Translations under genes and position numbers: made by a program | Notes under the pieces: model-generated | What the model was told of the DNA's origin: nothing | The model's input: only the letters and a program-made list of their open reading frames with translations | The model's database searches: none | Origin: Gemmobacter sp. | GTDB taxonomy: Bacteria; Pseudomonadota; Alphaproteobacteria; Rhodobacterales; Rhodobacteraceae | Direction of reading: 5' to 3' | DNA length: 64,000 nt | NCBI RefSeq assembly: GCF_034676705.1 | Contig: NZ_JAUCBS010000006.1 | Location: 110,476-174,475, forward strand | Shown: positions 33,222 through 41,487 of the stretch, piece after piece | Numbering within the stretch: the first letter of the stretch is position 1 | Layout of the letters: every line of letters begins with the position of its first letter

Positions 33222-35069
33222 ATGACCAACGCCTTCCGCACCAACGGCACCGACAGCAACAACAGCATCGTCACCGACGGCACCATCCAGGGCGCCATCA
33301 CCAACGACATCATCACGGCCCTGGCCGGCAACGACACGATCTATGCCTATGGCGGCGATGATCAGGTGTTCGGCGGCCGCGGCAACGATGTGATCTTCGA
33401 TCTGGCCAACGGCTTTGGCAGCTCTGGCAACGACCGCATCTTCGGCGATCAGGGCAACGACACCATGCATGGCGGCCTGGGCGCCGACACCATCGACGGC
33501 GGCACCGAAACCGATCTGGTGACCTACCAGAATTCCACCGCCGCCGTGGATGTGAACCTGACCCGGGTCAGCCAGTTCGGCGGCCACGCCGCCGGCGACC
33601 GGCTGATCAGCGTCGAGGACGTGACCGGCAGCCGCTTTTCCGACCGGATCGTCGGCGATGCGGTGAACAACGTGATTTCGGGCGGCGACGGCAACGACTA
33701 CCTCGACGGTGGCAGCGGCAACGACACGCTTTATGGTGGCGACCACAACGACGAGATGTATGGCGCCCTGGGCAACGACACGCTGTATGGCGGCGACGGG
33801 CGCGACGTGATGGCCGGGGGCACCCACAGCGACCTGCTGTTCGGCGGCAACGAGGCCGACGAGATGCGCGGCGACAGCCACAATGACACGATCTATGGCG
33901 GCGCGGGCGATGATGTGCTGGATGGCGGCACCGAAAACGACGCCCTGTATGGCGGCACCGAAAACGACCGCATCATCGGCGGCAGCGGCAACGATACTCT
34001 GGATGGCAGCACCGGCAACGACACCCTGGATGGCGGCGCGCACGACGACCGGGTGTTCGGCGGCGCCGGCAACGACCTGGTGTTCTTCGGCAGCGGCACC
34101 GACACGCTGGACGGCGGCGCCGATACCGACACGCTGAGCTTTGCCAACATGCCCTCGCCGGGGCAGCTGTTCGGCGCGATCAACGTGATCGACCTCGGCG
34201 TCGGCAGCTTTGGCACCACCGGCTTTGCCGGGTTCGAAAATGTCATCGGCCATGGCAACAACGACCGCATCATCGGCAGTGCCGGGGCCAACCTGCTGGA
34301 CGGCCAGCGCGGCAACGACGATCTGCGCGGTCTGGCCGGCGCCGATACCCTGCATGGCGGCGACGGCAACGACACGCTGGATGGCGGCACGGAAAACGAC
34401 CTGCTGTATGGCGGCGATGCCAATGACAGCCTGCTGGGCAATCTGGGCAACGATGTGCTGCATGGCGATGCCGGGAACGATACGCTGATCGGCGGCAGCA
34501 ACAACGACACCCTGTATGGCGGGGCTGAAAATGACAGCCTGTTCGGCGACTTCGGCCTGGACCTGCTGCATGGCGGCAGCGGTGACGATACGCTGAACGG
34601 CGGGGCCGAGAACGACGTGCTGCGGGGCGATGCGGGCAATGACCTGCTGATCGGCGGCACCGGCAACGACACCATCGGTGGCGGCACCGGCAGCGATACC
34701 ATCGAAGGCGGCGCCGGGACCGACATTCTGACCGGCGATCTGGGGCTGGGCGTTGGCCAGGCTGCCGATGTCTTTGTCTTTCGCAGCACCTCGGATTCGG
34801 TCAATGCGCCGGGGTTCGAAGACCGCATCACCGACTTTCAGCGCGGGCTGGACAAGATCGACCTGTCGGGGATTGATGCGAATACCTCGACCATTGCCGA
34901 CAATGGCTTTGCGCTGGTCATCTCGGGCTTTGGTGCGGGGATTCTGCGCAGCTTCCAGTCCGGCGGCAACACCTTTGTCGAGGCGCATGTGAACAACGAC
35001 GGCCTGGCCGATTTCGTCCTGCGGCTGGACGGCCTGCACAACCTGACGGCGGCGGATTTCATCCTCTGA
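33222..35069 (+). CDS. RTX-repeat calcium-binding protein, probable type I secretion substrate
   Basis: 615 residues with AGGAG seven bases before the ATG. There is no signal peptide. About 43 RTX-type nonapeptides in three blocks (about residues 27-100, 145-310 and 345-515) dominate the protein, pattern GGxGNDxLx. Many units replace the loop glycine, giving GGTENDxLY, GGDHND or GGSNND. The C-terminus (IADNGFALVISGFG to ADFVLRLDGLHNLTAADFIL) is typical of the uncleaved type I secretion signal and following beta-roll cap. No enzymatic domain precedes the repeats. No type I exporter genes are in the window. Possible roles are adhesin, S-layer-like or biofilm protein; not determined. Confidence 0.9.
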   Translation: MTNAFRTNGTDSNNSIVTDGTIQGAITNDIITALAGNDTIYAYGGDDQVFGGRGNDVIFDLANGFGSSGNDRIFGDQGNDTMHGGLGADTIDGGTETDLVTYQNSTAAVDVNLTRVSQFGGHAAGDRLISVEDVTGSRFSDRIVGDAVNNVISGGDGNDYLDGGSGNDTLYGGDHNDEMYGALGNDTLYGGDGRDVMAGGTHSDLLFGGNEADEMRGDSHNDTIYGGAGDDVLDGGTENDALYGGTENDRIIGGSGNDTLDGSTGNDTLDGGAHDDRVFGGAGNDLVFFGSGTDTLDGGADTDTLSFANMPSPGQLFGAINVIDLGVGSFGTTGFAGFENVIGHGNNDRIIGSAGANLLDGQRGNDDLRGLAGADTLHGGDGNDTLDGGTENDLLYGGDANDSLLGNLGNDVLHGDAGNDTLIGGSNNDTLYGGAENDSLFGDFGLDLLHGGSGDDTLNGGAENDVLRGDAGNDLLIGGTGNDTIGGGTGSDTIEGGAGTDILTGDLGLGVGQAADVFVFRSTSDSVNAPGFEDRITDFQRGLDKIDLSGIDANTSTIADNGFALVISGFGAGILRSFQSGGNTFVEAHVNNDGLADFVLRLDGLHNLTAADFIL

Positions 35070-35098
35070 TCCCCTCGGGGGAAATCCTGCCCGTCACG

Positions 35099-35123
35099 CC
35101 CCCGGCCGCTCCCCGGCCGGGGG
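35099..35123 (+). terminator. Strong GC stem-loop after the RTX gene
   Basis: CCCCCGGCCG / CGGCCGGGGG is a perfect 10-bp stem with a five-base CTCCC loop, 30 nt after the RTX stop codon. Only a short T-run (CTTTG) follows several bases later. It most likely ends the RTX message before the Crp gene. Confidence 0.55.
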
Positions 35124-35183
35124 ATCGGCTTTGACAACCGCCCCCGCCTGCCGCACCATCGCCGCGCCCTTCAGGATGCGCCG

Positions 35184-35897
35184 ATGCCCCTCAGCCCCAA
35201 GCCCCCCGGACGCGGATTGTGGAAATCCTTCCGCATGTTCGCCCCCCTGCCGCCCGAGGTGCTGGATAGCATCGCCACCGCCGCCCGCGCGCATCGCTGG
35301 CGCGGCGGCGAAATGCTGTTCCAGCGCGGCGATACCGGCGACTGGCTGGTTGCGCTGACGGGGGGGCAGGTGCGGATCTCGGTTTCAACCCCCGGCGGGC
35401 GGGAACTGGTGCTGCGCCATGCCGAGGCAGGCGAGATGCTGGGCGAACTGGCGCTGTTCGATGCCGAACCCCGGTCGGCCGATGCCTTTGCGGTAGGCGA
35501 GGTGACGGGGCAGGTGCTGGACCGCGCCGCGTTTCGCGCCATCGCGGCCCGGCATCCTGCCCTGTATGATGCCGCGCTGGCCCATGTCTGCGCCATGCTG
35601 CGTGGCACCACCGACCAGCTGGAGACCATCGCGCTCTATCAGCTTCAGGCCCGGGTGGCGCGGTTCTTTCTGCTGGCGCTGCGCCAGTTGCATGGCGATG
35701 ACGTTCCGGCGGGCGCGGCGCTGGATCTGGCGATCAGCCAGGGAGAGCTGGCCGCGCTGACCGGCGCCAGCCGGCCCAAGGTGAACCGCGTGCTGGCCGA
35801 TCTGAAGGCAGCCGGCGCGCTGGATCAGGCCGGCACGATCTGGCGCTGCGATCCTGCGCTGTTGATGGGCTTTGCGGGGGATGATGGCCCGGCGTAG
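35184..35897 (+). CDS. Crp/Fnr-family transcriptional regulator
   Basis: 237 residues. The N-terminal cyclic-nucleotide-binding domain spans about 18-140: RGGEMLFQRGDTGDWLVALTGGQVRIS, then GREL, then EAGEMLGELALFDAEPRSADAFA, the phosphate-binding-cassette region (GELALFxxxPRSA, the pattern of true cAMP binders). The C-terminal winged helix is ISQGELAALTGASRPKVNRVLADLKAAGAL. There is no N-terminal FNR-type cysteine cluster, so oxygen sensing is not indicated. It overlaps a class III cyclase gene, which strongly suggests that it responds to the nucleotide made by that enzyme. Confidence 0.9.
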   Translation: MPLSPKPPGRGLWKSFRMFAPLPPEVLDSIATAARAHRWRGGEMLFQRGDTGDWLVALTGGQVRISVSTPGGRELVLRHAEAGEMLGELALFDAEPRSADAFAVGEVTGQVLDRAAFRAIAARHPALYDAALAHVCAMLRGTTDQLETIALYQLQARVARFFLLALRQLHGDDVPAGAALDLAISQGELAALTGASRPKVNRVLADLKAAGALDQAGTIWRCDPALLMGFAGDDGPA

Positions 35898-37671
35898 GCG
35901 CGTTGCAGGGCTGGCGTTCGGGCTGGCGCTGGCAGGGGCGGTCCTGCTGGCGCTGGTGCCCGACGGGCTGGCGGTGTGGCGCGAACCGGCGATGGATGGC
36001 TTCGCCCGCCAGACCCCGGCCCCGCAGGCCCCCGTTCTGGTGGTGGATATCGGCGCGGCAGACGATGCCGGCCAGCCATGGGACCGGCGCGCCACCGCCC
36101 GCCTGGCCGCGCGTCTGGCGGCAGGTGGCCCGGCGGTGATCGGCTGGGACATGGTGTTTTCCGGCAGTTGCGCGCCCGATGGCCCGAACGCGGCACTGGC
36201 CGCCGGGTTTTCCCGTGCGCCCTCGGTGCTGGGGTTCCTGCTGTCGTCCTCGGGGCAAAGGCTGGAGGCACCGCCGCCCATGCTGGGCATCGCCGGCGAC
36301 CCGCCTGCCCTGTGGCCCGCCCCGGGGGCCGAGGGGCCTTGCCCGATGTTTGCTGCCGCTGCCATCGGGTCGGTCGCGCTGATCGGGGATGATGGCGCGC
36401 GGGTGCGCAAGGTGCCGGTTGCGGTGCAGGTGGGCGGGCAGATCCGGCCATCGCTGCCGGTGGCGATGCTGTTGCCGGCGCACCGCGGCCTGCCGGTGCT
36501 GGCGCCCGGCCCCATCCTGCGGGTGGGCGAGGCCGCGTTTGCGCTGGACGACCGGGGGCAGATCCGGTTTCGCCCCTCGGCCCCCGAACGGGTGGCGGGG
36601 CGGACGGTGGCGGCGGCGGATGTGCTGGCCGGCAAGGTGGCGCCCGACCGCTTTGCAGGGGCGCTGGTGCTGGTCGGGTCGTCATTGCCGCAGCGGGGGG
36701 GCCTGCGGGCGACGGCGGCGGGGCCGCTGACCCCATCGGTGCAGATCTGGGCCGATGCGCTGGAGGGGCTGGTGGCCGGCCGCCTGCCCGAACGCCCCCG
36801 CCATGCCACGATGGCCGAGGCCGGCGCGCTGGCCGCAGGCGGGGTGGTGCTGGCCGGGCTGATCCTGGCGCTGTCGCCCGCCGGGGCCTTTGCCGGGGCC
36901 ATGGCGCTGGCCGGGTTGTGGCCGCTGGCCTGCCTGATCGCCGCCCGGACCCGGGGCCTGCTGCTGGATCCGGTCGGGCCGCCGGCGTTGCTGCTGCTGG
37001 CCGCGCTGGTGGCGTTGGTGCTGGGGGCAGCGGCGGCCAGCCGGGCCGAACGCGCCCTGCGCGGCCGGATGCGCCAGTTGCTGCCGGATGCTGTCGTCAC
37101 CCGCATCGCCGACCGGCCCGACCTGCTGCGCCTGCGGGGCGAGGCGCGCGAAATCACTGCGCTGTTCACCGATCTGGAGGGGTTCACCGCCCTGACCAAT
37201 CGGCTGCCGCCTACCGTGCTGATCGCGCTGCTGGACCGCTATTTCACCACCGTGTCGGCGGTGGTGCTGCGCCATGGCGGGATGATCGACAAGATCGTCG
37301 GCGACGGCGTGCATGCGCTGTTCAACGCCCCGCTGGACCAGCCGGGCCACGCGCAGGCCGCCCTGGCCTGCGCCGCCGAGATCGTTGCGCAAACCGAGGC
37401 GCTGCGCCGCGACCTGCCCGATCTGGGCCGCACGCGCATTGGCGTGGAAACCGGCCCCGCCGTGCTGGGCGACGTGGGGTCGGCCGCCCGCATCGACTAT
37501 ACCGCCCATGGCCCGGCGGTGAACATGGCCGCGCGCCTTCAGGACGCGGCCAAGGCCCTTGGCCCCCCGGTGATCATCGGCCCCGGTACGGCAGCGGCCA
37601 CCACGGGCACGCGCCCGCTGGGCCGGCACCCGATCCGGGGCTTTGGCCCGGTCGATCTGTTCACCCTGTGA
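35881..37671 (+). CDS. CHASE2-domain class III adenylate/guanylate cyclase
   Basis: About 596 residues. One N-terminal helix (VAGLAFGLALAGAVLLALV) leads to a periplasmic CHASE2 sensor (about 30-315), followed by three helices (LAAGGVVLAGLILALS, then MALAGLWPLACLIAA, then PALLLLAALVALVLGAA). The cytoplasmic cyclase has metal aspartates in FTDLEGFTALTN and KIVGDGVHALF. The transition-state Asn/Arg lie in VNMAARLQ. The purine-specifying position reads YTAHGPAVN, where most relatives have Asp or Thr, so ATP versus GTP preference is uncertain. The start overlaps the crp stop; ATG codons at 35881 and 35884 and a TTG at 35872 are all possible. Confidence 0.88.
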   Translation: MMARRRRVAGLAFGLALAGAVLLALVPDGLAVWREPAMDGFARQTPAPQAPVLVVDIGAADDAGQPWDRRATARLAARLAAGGPAVIGWDMVFSGSCAPDGPNAALAAGFSRAPSVLGFLLSSSGQRLEAPPPMLGIAGDPPALWPAPGAEGPCPMFAAAAIGSVALIGDDGARVRKVPVAVQVGGQIRPSLPVAMLLPAHRGLPVLAPGPILRVGEAAFALDDRGQIRFRPSAPERVAGRTVAAADVLAGKVAPDRFAGALVLVGSSLPQRGGLRATAAGPLTPSVQIWADALEGLVAGRLPERPRHATMAEAGALAAGGVVLAGLILALSPAGAFAGAMALAGLWPLACLIAARTRGLLLDPVGPPALLLLAALVALVLGAAAASRAERALRGRMRQLLPDAVVTRIADRPDLLRLRGEAREITALFTDLEGFTALTNRLPPTVLIALLDRYFTTVSAVVLRHGGMIDKIVGDGVHALFNAPLDQPGHAQAALACAAEIVAQTEALRRDLPDLGRTRIGVETGPAVLGDVGSAARIDYTAHGPAVNMAARLQDAAKALGPPVIIGPGTAAATTGTRPLGRHPIRGFGPVDLFTL

Positions 37672-38052
37672 TCACTCGGCGTGATAGACCTTGGCCACGA
37701 TGCCCCATCTGCCGCCCGCCTTGGCCAGCGACAGATCGTTGACATAGGTCCGCGGCGGAAAGGCGTCGCGCACCCGGGCATGGGCGGTATCGGCAGAGGT
37801 CACGGTCAGCGCCAGCACCTCGGCCAGCTGCACGGCGCCACTGGCCGCAGGCGCCGCGCGGCCCCGGCAGCGTTCGATGTAGGGGCCGTAGTCGATGATG
37901 CTGACCTTGCCGTCGGCCACGGTGAACAGCCGCGCCTCGGGGTGAAAGGCGCCGGCGAACTGGTCGATCCGGCCATGATACAGCCCGTCGAAATAATCGG
38001 TCAGCACGGCGCGGATGGCCGTTTCCTCGGCCTTGGGGTCGAAATCCTGCAT
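37672..38052 (-). CDS. NTF2-like small protein (lumazine-binding/SnoaL type)
   Basis: 126 residues with a clear GGAGGAG ribosome site. N-terminal AVLTDYFDGLYHGRIDQFAGAFHPEARLF and C-terminal YVNDLSLAKAGGRWGIVAKVYHAE are typical of the NTF2-like cone fold. Family members are small hydrolases, isomerases or ligand-binding proteins; catalytic residues are not diagnostic here. It follows the aminotransferase gene by 14 nt and is probably co-transcribed as the terminal gene of that unit. Confidence 0.78.
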   Translation of the reverse strand: MQDFDPKAEETAIRAVLTDYFDGLYHGRIDQFAGAFHPEARLFTVADGKVSIIDYGPYIERCRGRAAPAASGAVQLAEVLALTVTSADTAHARVRDAFPPRTYVNDLSLAKAGGRWGIVAKVYHAE

Positions 38053-38066
38053 GGTGTCTCCTCCGG

Positions 38067-39366
38067 TCAGGGGTTGGTCATGGCGGCGTCGGCCACCTTC
38101 AGCGCTTCGTCCAGCGTATCGAGGATCTGGCCGATCTCGGCATCCGACACGATCAGCGGCGGCGCCAGGAACAGCGAGGTCTGTTCGCCCGAGGTGCCGA
38201 TGACCACGCCCATCTCCAGCGCTTTGGCCGACACCAGCGAGGCGATGGGCGCATCGGCGGTATCCGCGCGCCAGTCGCGCCAGTGGGGCCCGTGCAATTC
38301 CACCGTCCAGTGCATGCCGCGCCCGTCGATGCGCGCCACCGAAGGGTGCTTTTGCGCGATGGCCAGCATGCGGGTGCGGATCATCTCGCCCAGTTGCGCC
38401 ACGCGGGGCAGCAGGTTGTCGCGTTTCAGCACCCGCAGATAGGTGCGCACGCCAGCCATGGCCACCGGGTGGCCGCGATAGGTGGAATAGGCCTGCCACG
38501 ACGTGCCATCCAGCGCCTTGACCATGTCCTTGGACAGGATCACCGCACCGATGGGCGATGCGCCGCCTGCCAGCGCCTTGCCCATGGTCACCATGTCGGG
38601 GCGCGACTGGCCGCCCTGGAATGCAAACCAGCGGCCCGACCGGCCGGCACCTGTCACCACCTCGTCGGCAACCCACAGCGACCCCGCCTTGCGCGCGGCG
38701 GCGGCGATGCGGTCCTGATAGGCTGCGTCGTGGTAGATGCCGCCCTGCGTATAGTCGATGATCATCGCCGCCGTGCCCGCCAGCTTGCCCGCCAGCGTCG
38801 CATCGTCATCAGGCGGCAGGTCGGCCACCCGTTCGCCATACAGCGAGGTCACGGGCGCCGCCAGCACCCGCACCTGCGTATTGGGGGCCGAGGGGCGCAC
38901 CCCCCCCCGACATCAGCGACAGCCCGCCATGCCAGTGCGGCTGCACGGTGACATCGCGCGACAGGCCGGTGATGCCATGGTAGGCGCGCTCGCGGGTGGC
39001 AATCGGCGCCCGGCCAGTCAGCGCCTGCGCCAGTGACAGGGCCAGGTCGTTGATCTCGCTGCCCGACAGGCCGAAACGCACAGCGCCGACCCAGTCGGTT
39101 TCGCCGGCAAATGCGGTGTCGATCAGTTCCTCGGCGGCCAGTTCGCGGTCGCGGTAGGCCCAGCCTTCGCTGACGGCGGGGTGGCCGGCGGCCTTGTGCA
39201 GCGTTTCCACCATGTCGGGGTGGGCATGACCCAGCGCGCCGGCGCTGTTCGACCCGTCCAGCACCCGGCGGCCATCCGACAGGTCGAACCAGGCACCCTG
39301 CCCGCCGACCACCTCGACCACGGTTTCCGATCCGGCATTCAGGCCGGTGCTGAGCAGTCGTTTCAT
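38067..39366 (-). pseudogene. Class III PLP aminotransferase, frameshifted at a G9 run
   Basis: Two overlapping frames encode one aminotransferase. The N-terminal part (39366 to about 38900) has DLSDGRRVLDGSNSAGALGHAHP and VRFGLSGSEINDLALSLAQALT. The C-terminal part (about 38900 to 38067) has VADEVVTGAGRSGRWFAFQ, PDMVTMGKALAGGASPIGAV with the PLP lysine, and YRGHPVAMAGVRTYL. The join is at a nine-base G run (38908-38900, minus strand). With eight Gs the frame is continuous and the junction reads LMSGGVRPSAPN. This is an omega-type class III enzyme (glutamate-1-semialdehyde or beta-amino acid aminotransferase-like). It may be functional if the extra base is an assembly error. It overlaps the crotonase gene by 4 nt. 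Confidence 0.8.
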
Positions 39367-40490
39367 GCGCTGTCTTCCCTGTTGGTTATCATATCGGCGG
39401 TCAGGGCCGCCTGCAAAAGCGTCCGCGTGGCCTGCGGCAGATCGCGGGTGGTAAGATGGCGGATCACCCCGCCGGTGGTGGCCGGATAGCCGGCGTCAAC
39501 CGATGCCACATTGGCGGCGGCGGCCGACGGGATGCGGCCCTGCGCCAGATCCTCCAGCGCGGCTTGCGCCATCGCCTCGGGCGTTGGCAGGGCGGCAAGA
39601 CGGGCGGCGAAGGCGGCGGTCCAACCCGGATCGGGCGGATTGCGGCGCAGGGCGTTGCGGTCCAGAAACCGCAGCCCGATCAGCGCCTGTGTCTCGGCCG
39701 ATGTCGCCAGCCGGGCGAACAGATGCGATTCAATCGCGGCGCCATCGTCAAAGGGGGCGGCCAGCACCCCGGCAATCGCCTCCAGCGCCAGCAGCGGCGC
39801 CTGACCTTGGGGCAGGGGGCCATCGTGGCGCGCGGTATCGGGCGGCCGGTGGCCGGGCCGGTCCCAGGGTTGGCGGGCGTGGCGGTTGGCGGCGATCCAG
39901 CGCAGCGCCAAGGCCATCAGGCGGGCGGGATCCGGCGCCAGGTCGTCGATCAGCCCATCGTCCAGCGCCTGAAGCGGCGATTGCAGCGTGCCGCTGGCGA
40001 TCAGCCGCCCGGCCACGCGCCCGCCCACCAGATGCGGCAGGCGTTGCAGCCCGCCGCCCCCGGGCACCAGCCCCAGATTGGTTTCCGGCAGGCCCAGCCG
40101 GATCGTGCTGTCGCACAGCGCGAACCGTGCGGTGCAGGCCAGCGCCAGTTCCCAGCCGCCGCCAACCGCCAGCCCCTCCAGCAACGCAACCGTCGGGATG
40201 TGCAGCCGTTCCAGCCGGCGATACAGCGACTTCAGCCGCTGGCTGTCGGCGAAACTGTCCTGCGGTCCCTGCCCGGCATGGGCCAGCACCTGGGCAATAT
40301 CGCCGCCGGTGCCGAACCCCGCCTTGGCCGACCGGAAGATCGCCCCGCGCGGCGGTGCCCCCTGCCACTGGTCCAGCAGGGCGCCCAGTTCGGCCTTGAA
40401 CTGCGCGGTGGTGCGGTTGGTGCGCCCCGTCGGATCATCCAGCGTGACGACCGCGACCCCGTCCACCTGTTCCACCGCCAGATAGCTCAT
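39363..40490 (-). CDS. Stand-alone crotonase-fold protein related to FadB/FadJ N-terminus
   Basis: 375 residues. It starts with YLAVEQVDGVAVVTLDDPTGRTN, as in the hydratase half of multifunctional beta-oxidation proteins. The oxyanion-hole and active-site segments are FGTGGDIAQV and LAVGGGWELALACTARF, followed by GLPETNLGLVPGGGGLQRLP. The region after about residue 195 (including FLDRNALRR) resembles the FadJ linker. The protein ends after the linker without the 3-hydroxyacyl-CoA dehydrogenase domain, so it is a stand-alone hydratase/isomerase. It precedes the aminotransferase gene with a 4-nt overlap and follows the iclR gene after a 133-nt gap with an operator-like site. Confidence 0.82.
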   Translation of the reverse strand: MSYLAVEQVDGVAVVTLDDPTGRTNRTTAQFKAELGALLDQWQGAPPRGAIFRSAKAGFGTGGDIAQVLAHAGQGPQDSFADSQRLKSLYRRLERLHIPTVALLEGLAVGGGWELALACTARFALCDSTIRLGLPETNLGLVPGGGGLQRLPHLVGGRVAGRLIASGTLQSPLQALDDGLIDDLAPDPARLMALALRWIAANRHARQPWDRPGHRPPDTARHDGPLPQGQAPLLALEAIAGVLAAPFDDGAAIESHLFARLATSAETQALIGLRFLDRNALRRNPPDPGWTAAFAARLAALPTPEAMAQAALEDLAQGRIPSAAAANVASVDAGYPATTGGVIRHLTTRDLPQATRTLLQAALTADMITNREDSA

Positions 40491-40598
40491 CCCCGCCCCC
40501 GGGGGCGGGCCGATGTGGCGAGGGACAGGCGATGGCGCATCGGCAGGAATCCTTACGGCGTAGCCAGGATGGCACGCTGCGGTGATTCTTGCCTAACA

Positions 40599-40613
40599 TT
40601 CCGAAATACGCAA
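40599..40613 (-). promoter_or_regulatory. TTCCGAAA-type operator-like 15-mer upstream of the crotonase gene
   Basis: TTCCGAAATACGCAA, a partial palindrome (TTsCG / CGsAA), 109 nt before the crotonase start and right after the iclR stop. The same 15-mer with one base change recurs before the second hyuA (54757), and a closely related perfect palindrome precedes iclR (41415). Confidence 0.55.
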
Positions 40614-40623
40614 CTATTTTTCG

Positions 40624-41394
40624 TTAAGCGGAATCTTGCTTGCCCCGCAGCGTGCGCGCCAGCTTTTGCCCCGCCGTAATCAGCGCGGTTTCGATGGTGG
40701 CCCGGTCGATGCGGCCGAACCGTTCCTTCAACCCGAACACCGCCAGCGCATAGGGTTCGGCCGTGCGCCCATCGCGCAGCGCGGTGGCAAAGGACAGGAT
40801 GCCCGGGTCGAATTCGTTGTCGCAAATGGCGATGTGGCGCGCCCGCGCATCGGCAATATCGGCGCGGATCGCCTCGGCGCTGGTCTTGGTCTGGGGGGTA
40901 TAGGCGTGGCGGGCAAAAGTCAGGTAATCGGCGATGAAGCCATCGTCCTGCAAGGCCAGCAGGATTTTCCCCGATGCGGCGGCATACAGCGGCATGTCGC
41001 GCGCCGGCTGCACATAGGCCTGTCCCTCGGCATTGGGCAGCACGCTGGCGACGATCTGCACATGGCTGCCGTCCAGCCGGGCCAGAAACGCCGTTTCGCC
41101 AAAACGGTTGGCCAGTTCGTGCAGCACCGGCGCCGCCAGCATAGCCACGTCGCGTCCCTGCGACAGCAGGGCGGCAATGCGGTGCATGCGCGGGCCGACG
41201 GCAAAGCTTTTCCCCGCGCCCTTGACCACCAGCCCCAGCGATTGCAGCGTGGCCAGCTGGCGGTGCGCCGTGGTCATGCCCAGATCGGCGGCGGCGGCAA
41301 GTTCGGTCAGCGTCATGCCATCGGGGGCGGTCGCCAGGATCTCGACCAGCCGGATCGCGCGGCCCATCGGCGTATCGTCCTGCGAGTCGTCCAT
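40624..41394 (-). CDS. IclR-family transcriptional regulator (IclR-2)
   Basis: 256 residues. The winged helix reads MTLTELAAAADLGMTTAHRQLATLQSLGLV. The effector domain includes FAVGPRMHRIAALLSQG, GQAYVQPARDMPLYAAASGKILLAL and EFDPGILSFATALRDG. The start ATG at 41394 has GGAGGGG upstream; extending upstream adds only low-complexity sequence. It lies between the MaoC/acyl-CoA ligase block and the crotonase-aminotransferase block on the same strand. A perfect 5-5-5 palindrome (41415) directly upstream suggests autoregulation, and matching sites point to a wider regulon. Confidence 0.9.
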   Translation of the reverse strand: MDDSQDDTPMGRAIRLVEILATAPDGMTLTELAAAADLGMTTAHRQLATLQSLGLVVKGAGKSFAVGPRMHRIAALLSQGRDVAMLAAPVLHELANRFGETAFLARLDGSHVQIVASVLPNAEGQAYVQPARDMPLYAAASGKILLALQDDGFIADYLTFARHAYTPQTKTSAEAIRADIADARARHIAICDNEFDPGILSFATALRDGRTAEPYALAVFGLKERFGRIDRATIETALITAGQKLARTLRGKQDSA

Positions 41395-41414
41395 CGGCCC
41401 CTCCGCCAGCGAAT

Positions 41415-41429
41415 TTCCGAAAACCGGAA
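41415..41429 (-). promoter_or_regulatory. Perfect 5-5-5 palindrome before iclR-2 (candidate autoregulatory operator)
   Basis: TTCCG-AAAAC-CGGAA starts 21 nt upstream of the iclR ATG, in the 93-nt gap after the MaoC gene. The 15-bp size and TTCC/GGAA half-sites fit IclR operators in general; the E. coli IclR consensus also has GGAA/TTCC arms. Related copies are at 40599, 54757 and, with half-sites swapped, 54747. Confidence 0.6.
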
Positions 41430-41487
41430 CCCGGAGCCGAGCGGTAGGCGCCCCCGCAGCCCGTGTCAATCGGGCGGCGGCCCGGTT

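Noticed and set aside
33660..34730. Regular DNA repeats resembling a CRISPR array or satellite
   Set aside because: The roughly 27-bp periodicity is in frame and encodes RTX nonapeptides; there are no unique spacers.
33030..35039. Long minus-strand frame across the RTX gene
   Set aside because: It is the mirror of the DNA repeats, giving a Val/Ala-rich repetitive translation; the plus strand encodes canonical GGxGNDxLx units.
35872..35897. TTG start at 35872 for the cyclase
   Set aside because: ATG codons at 35881 and 35884 lie closer to a purine-rich site and give the expected short N-terminal tail before the first helix.
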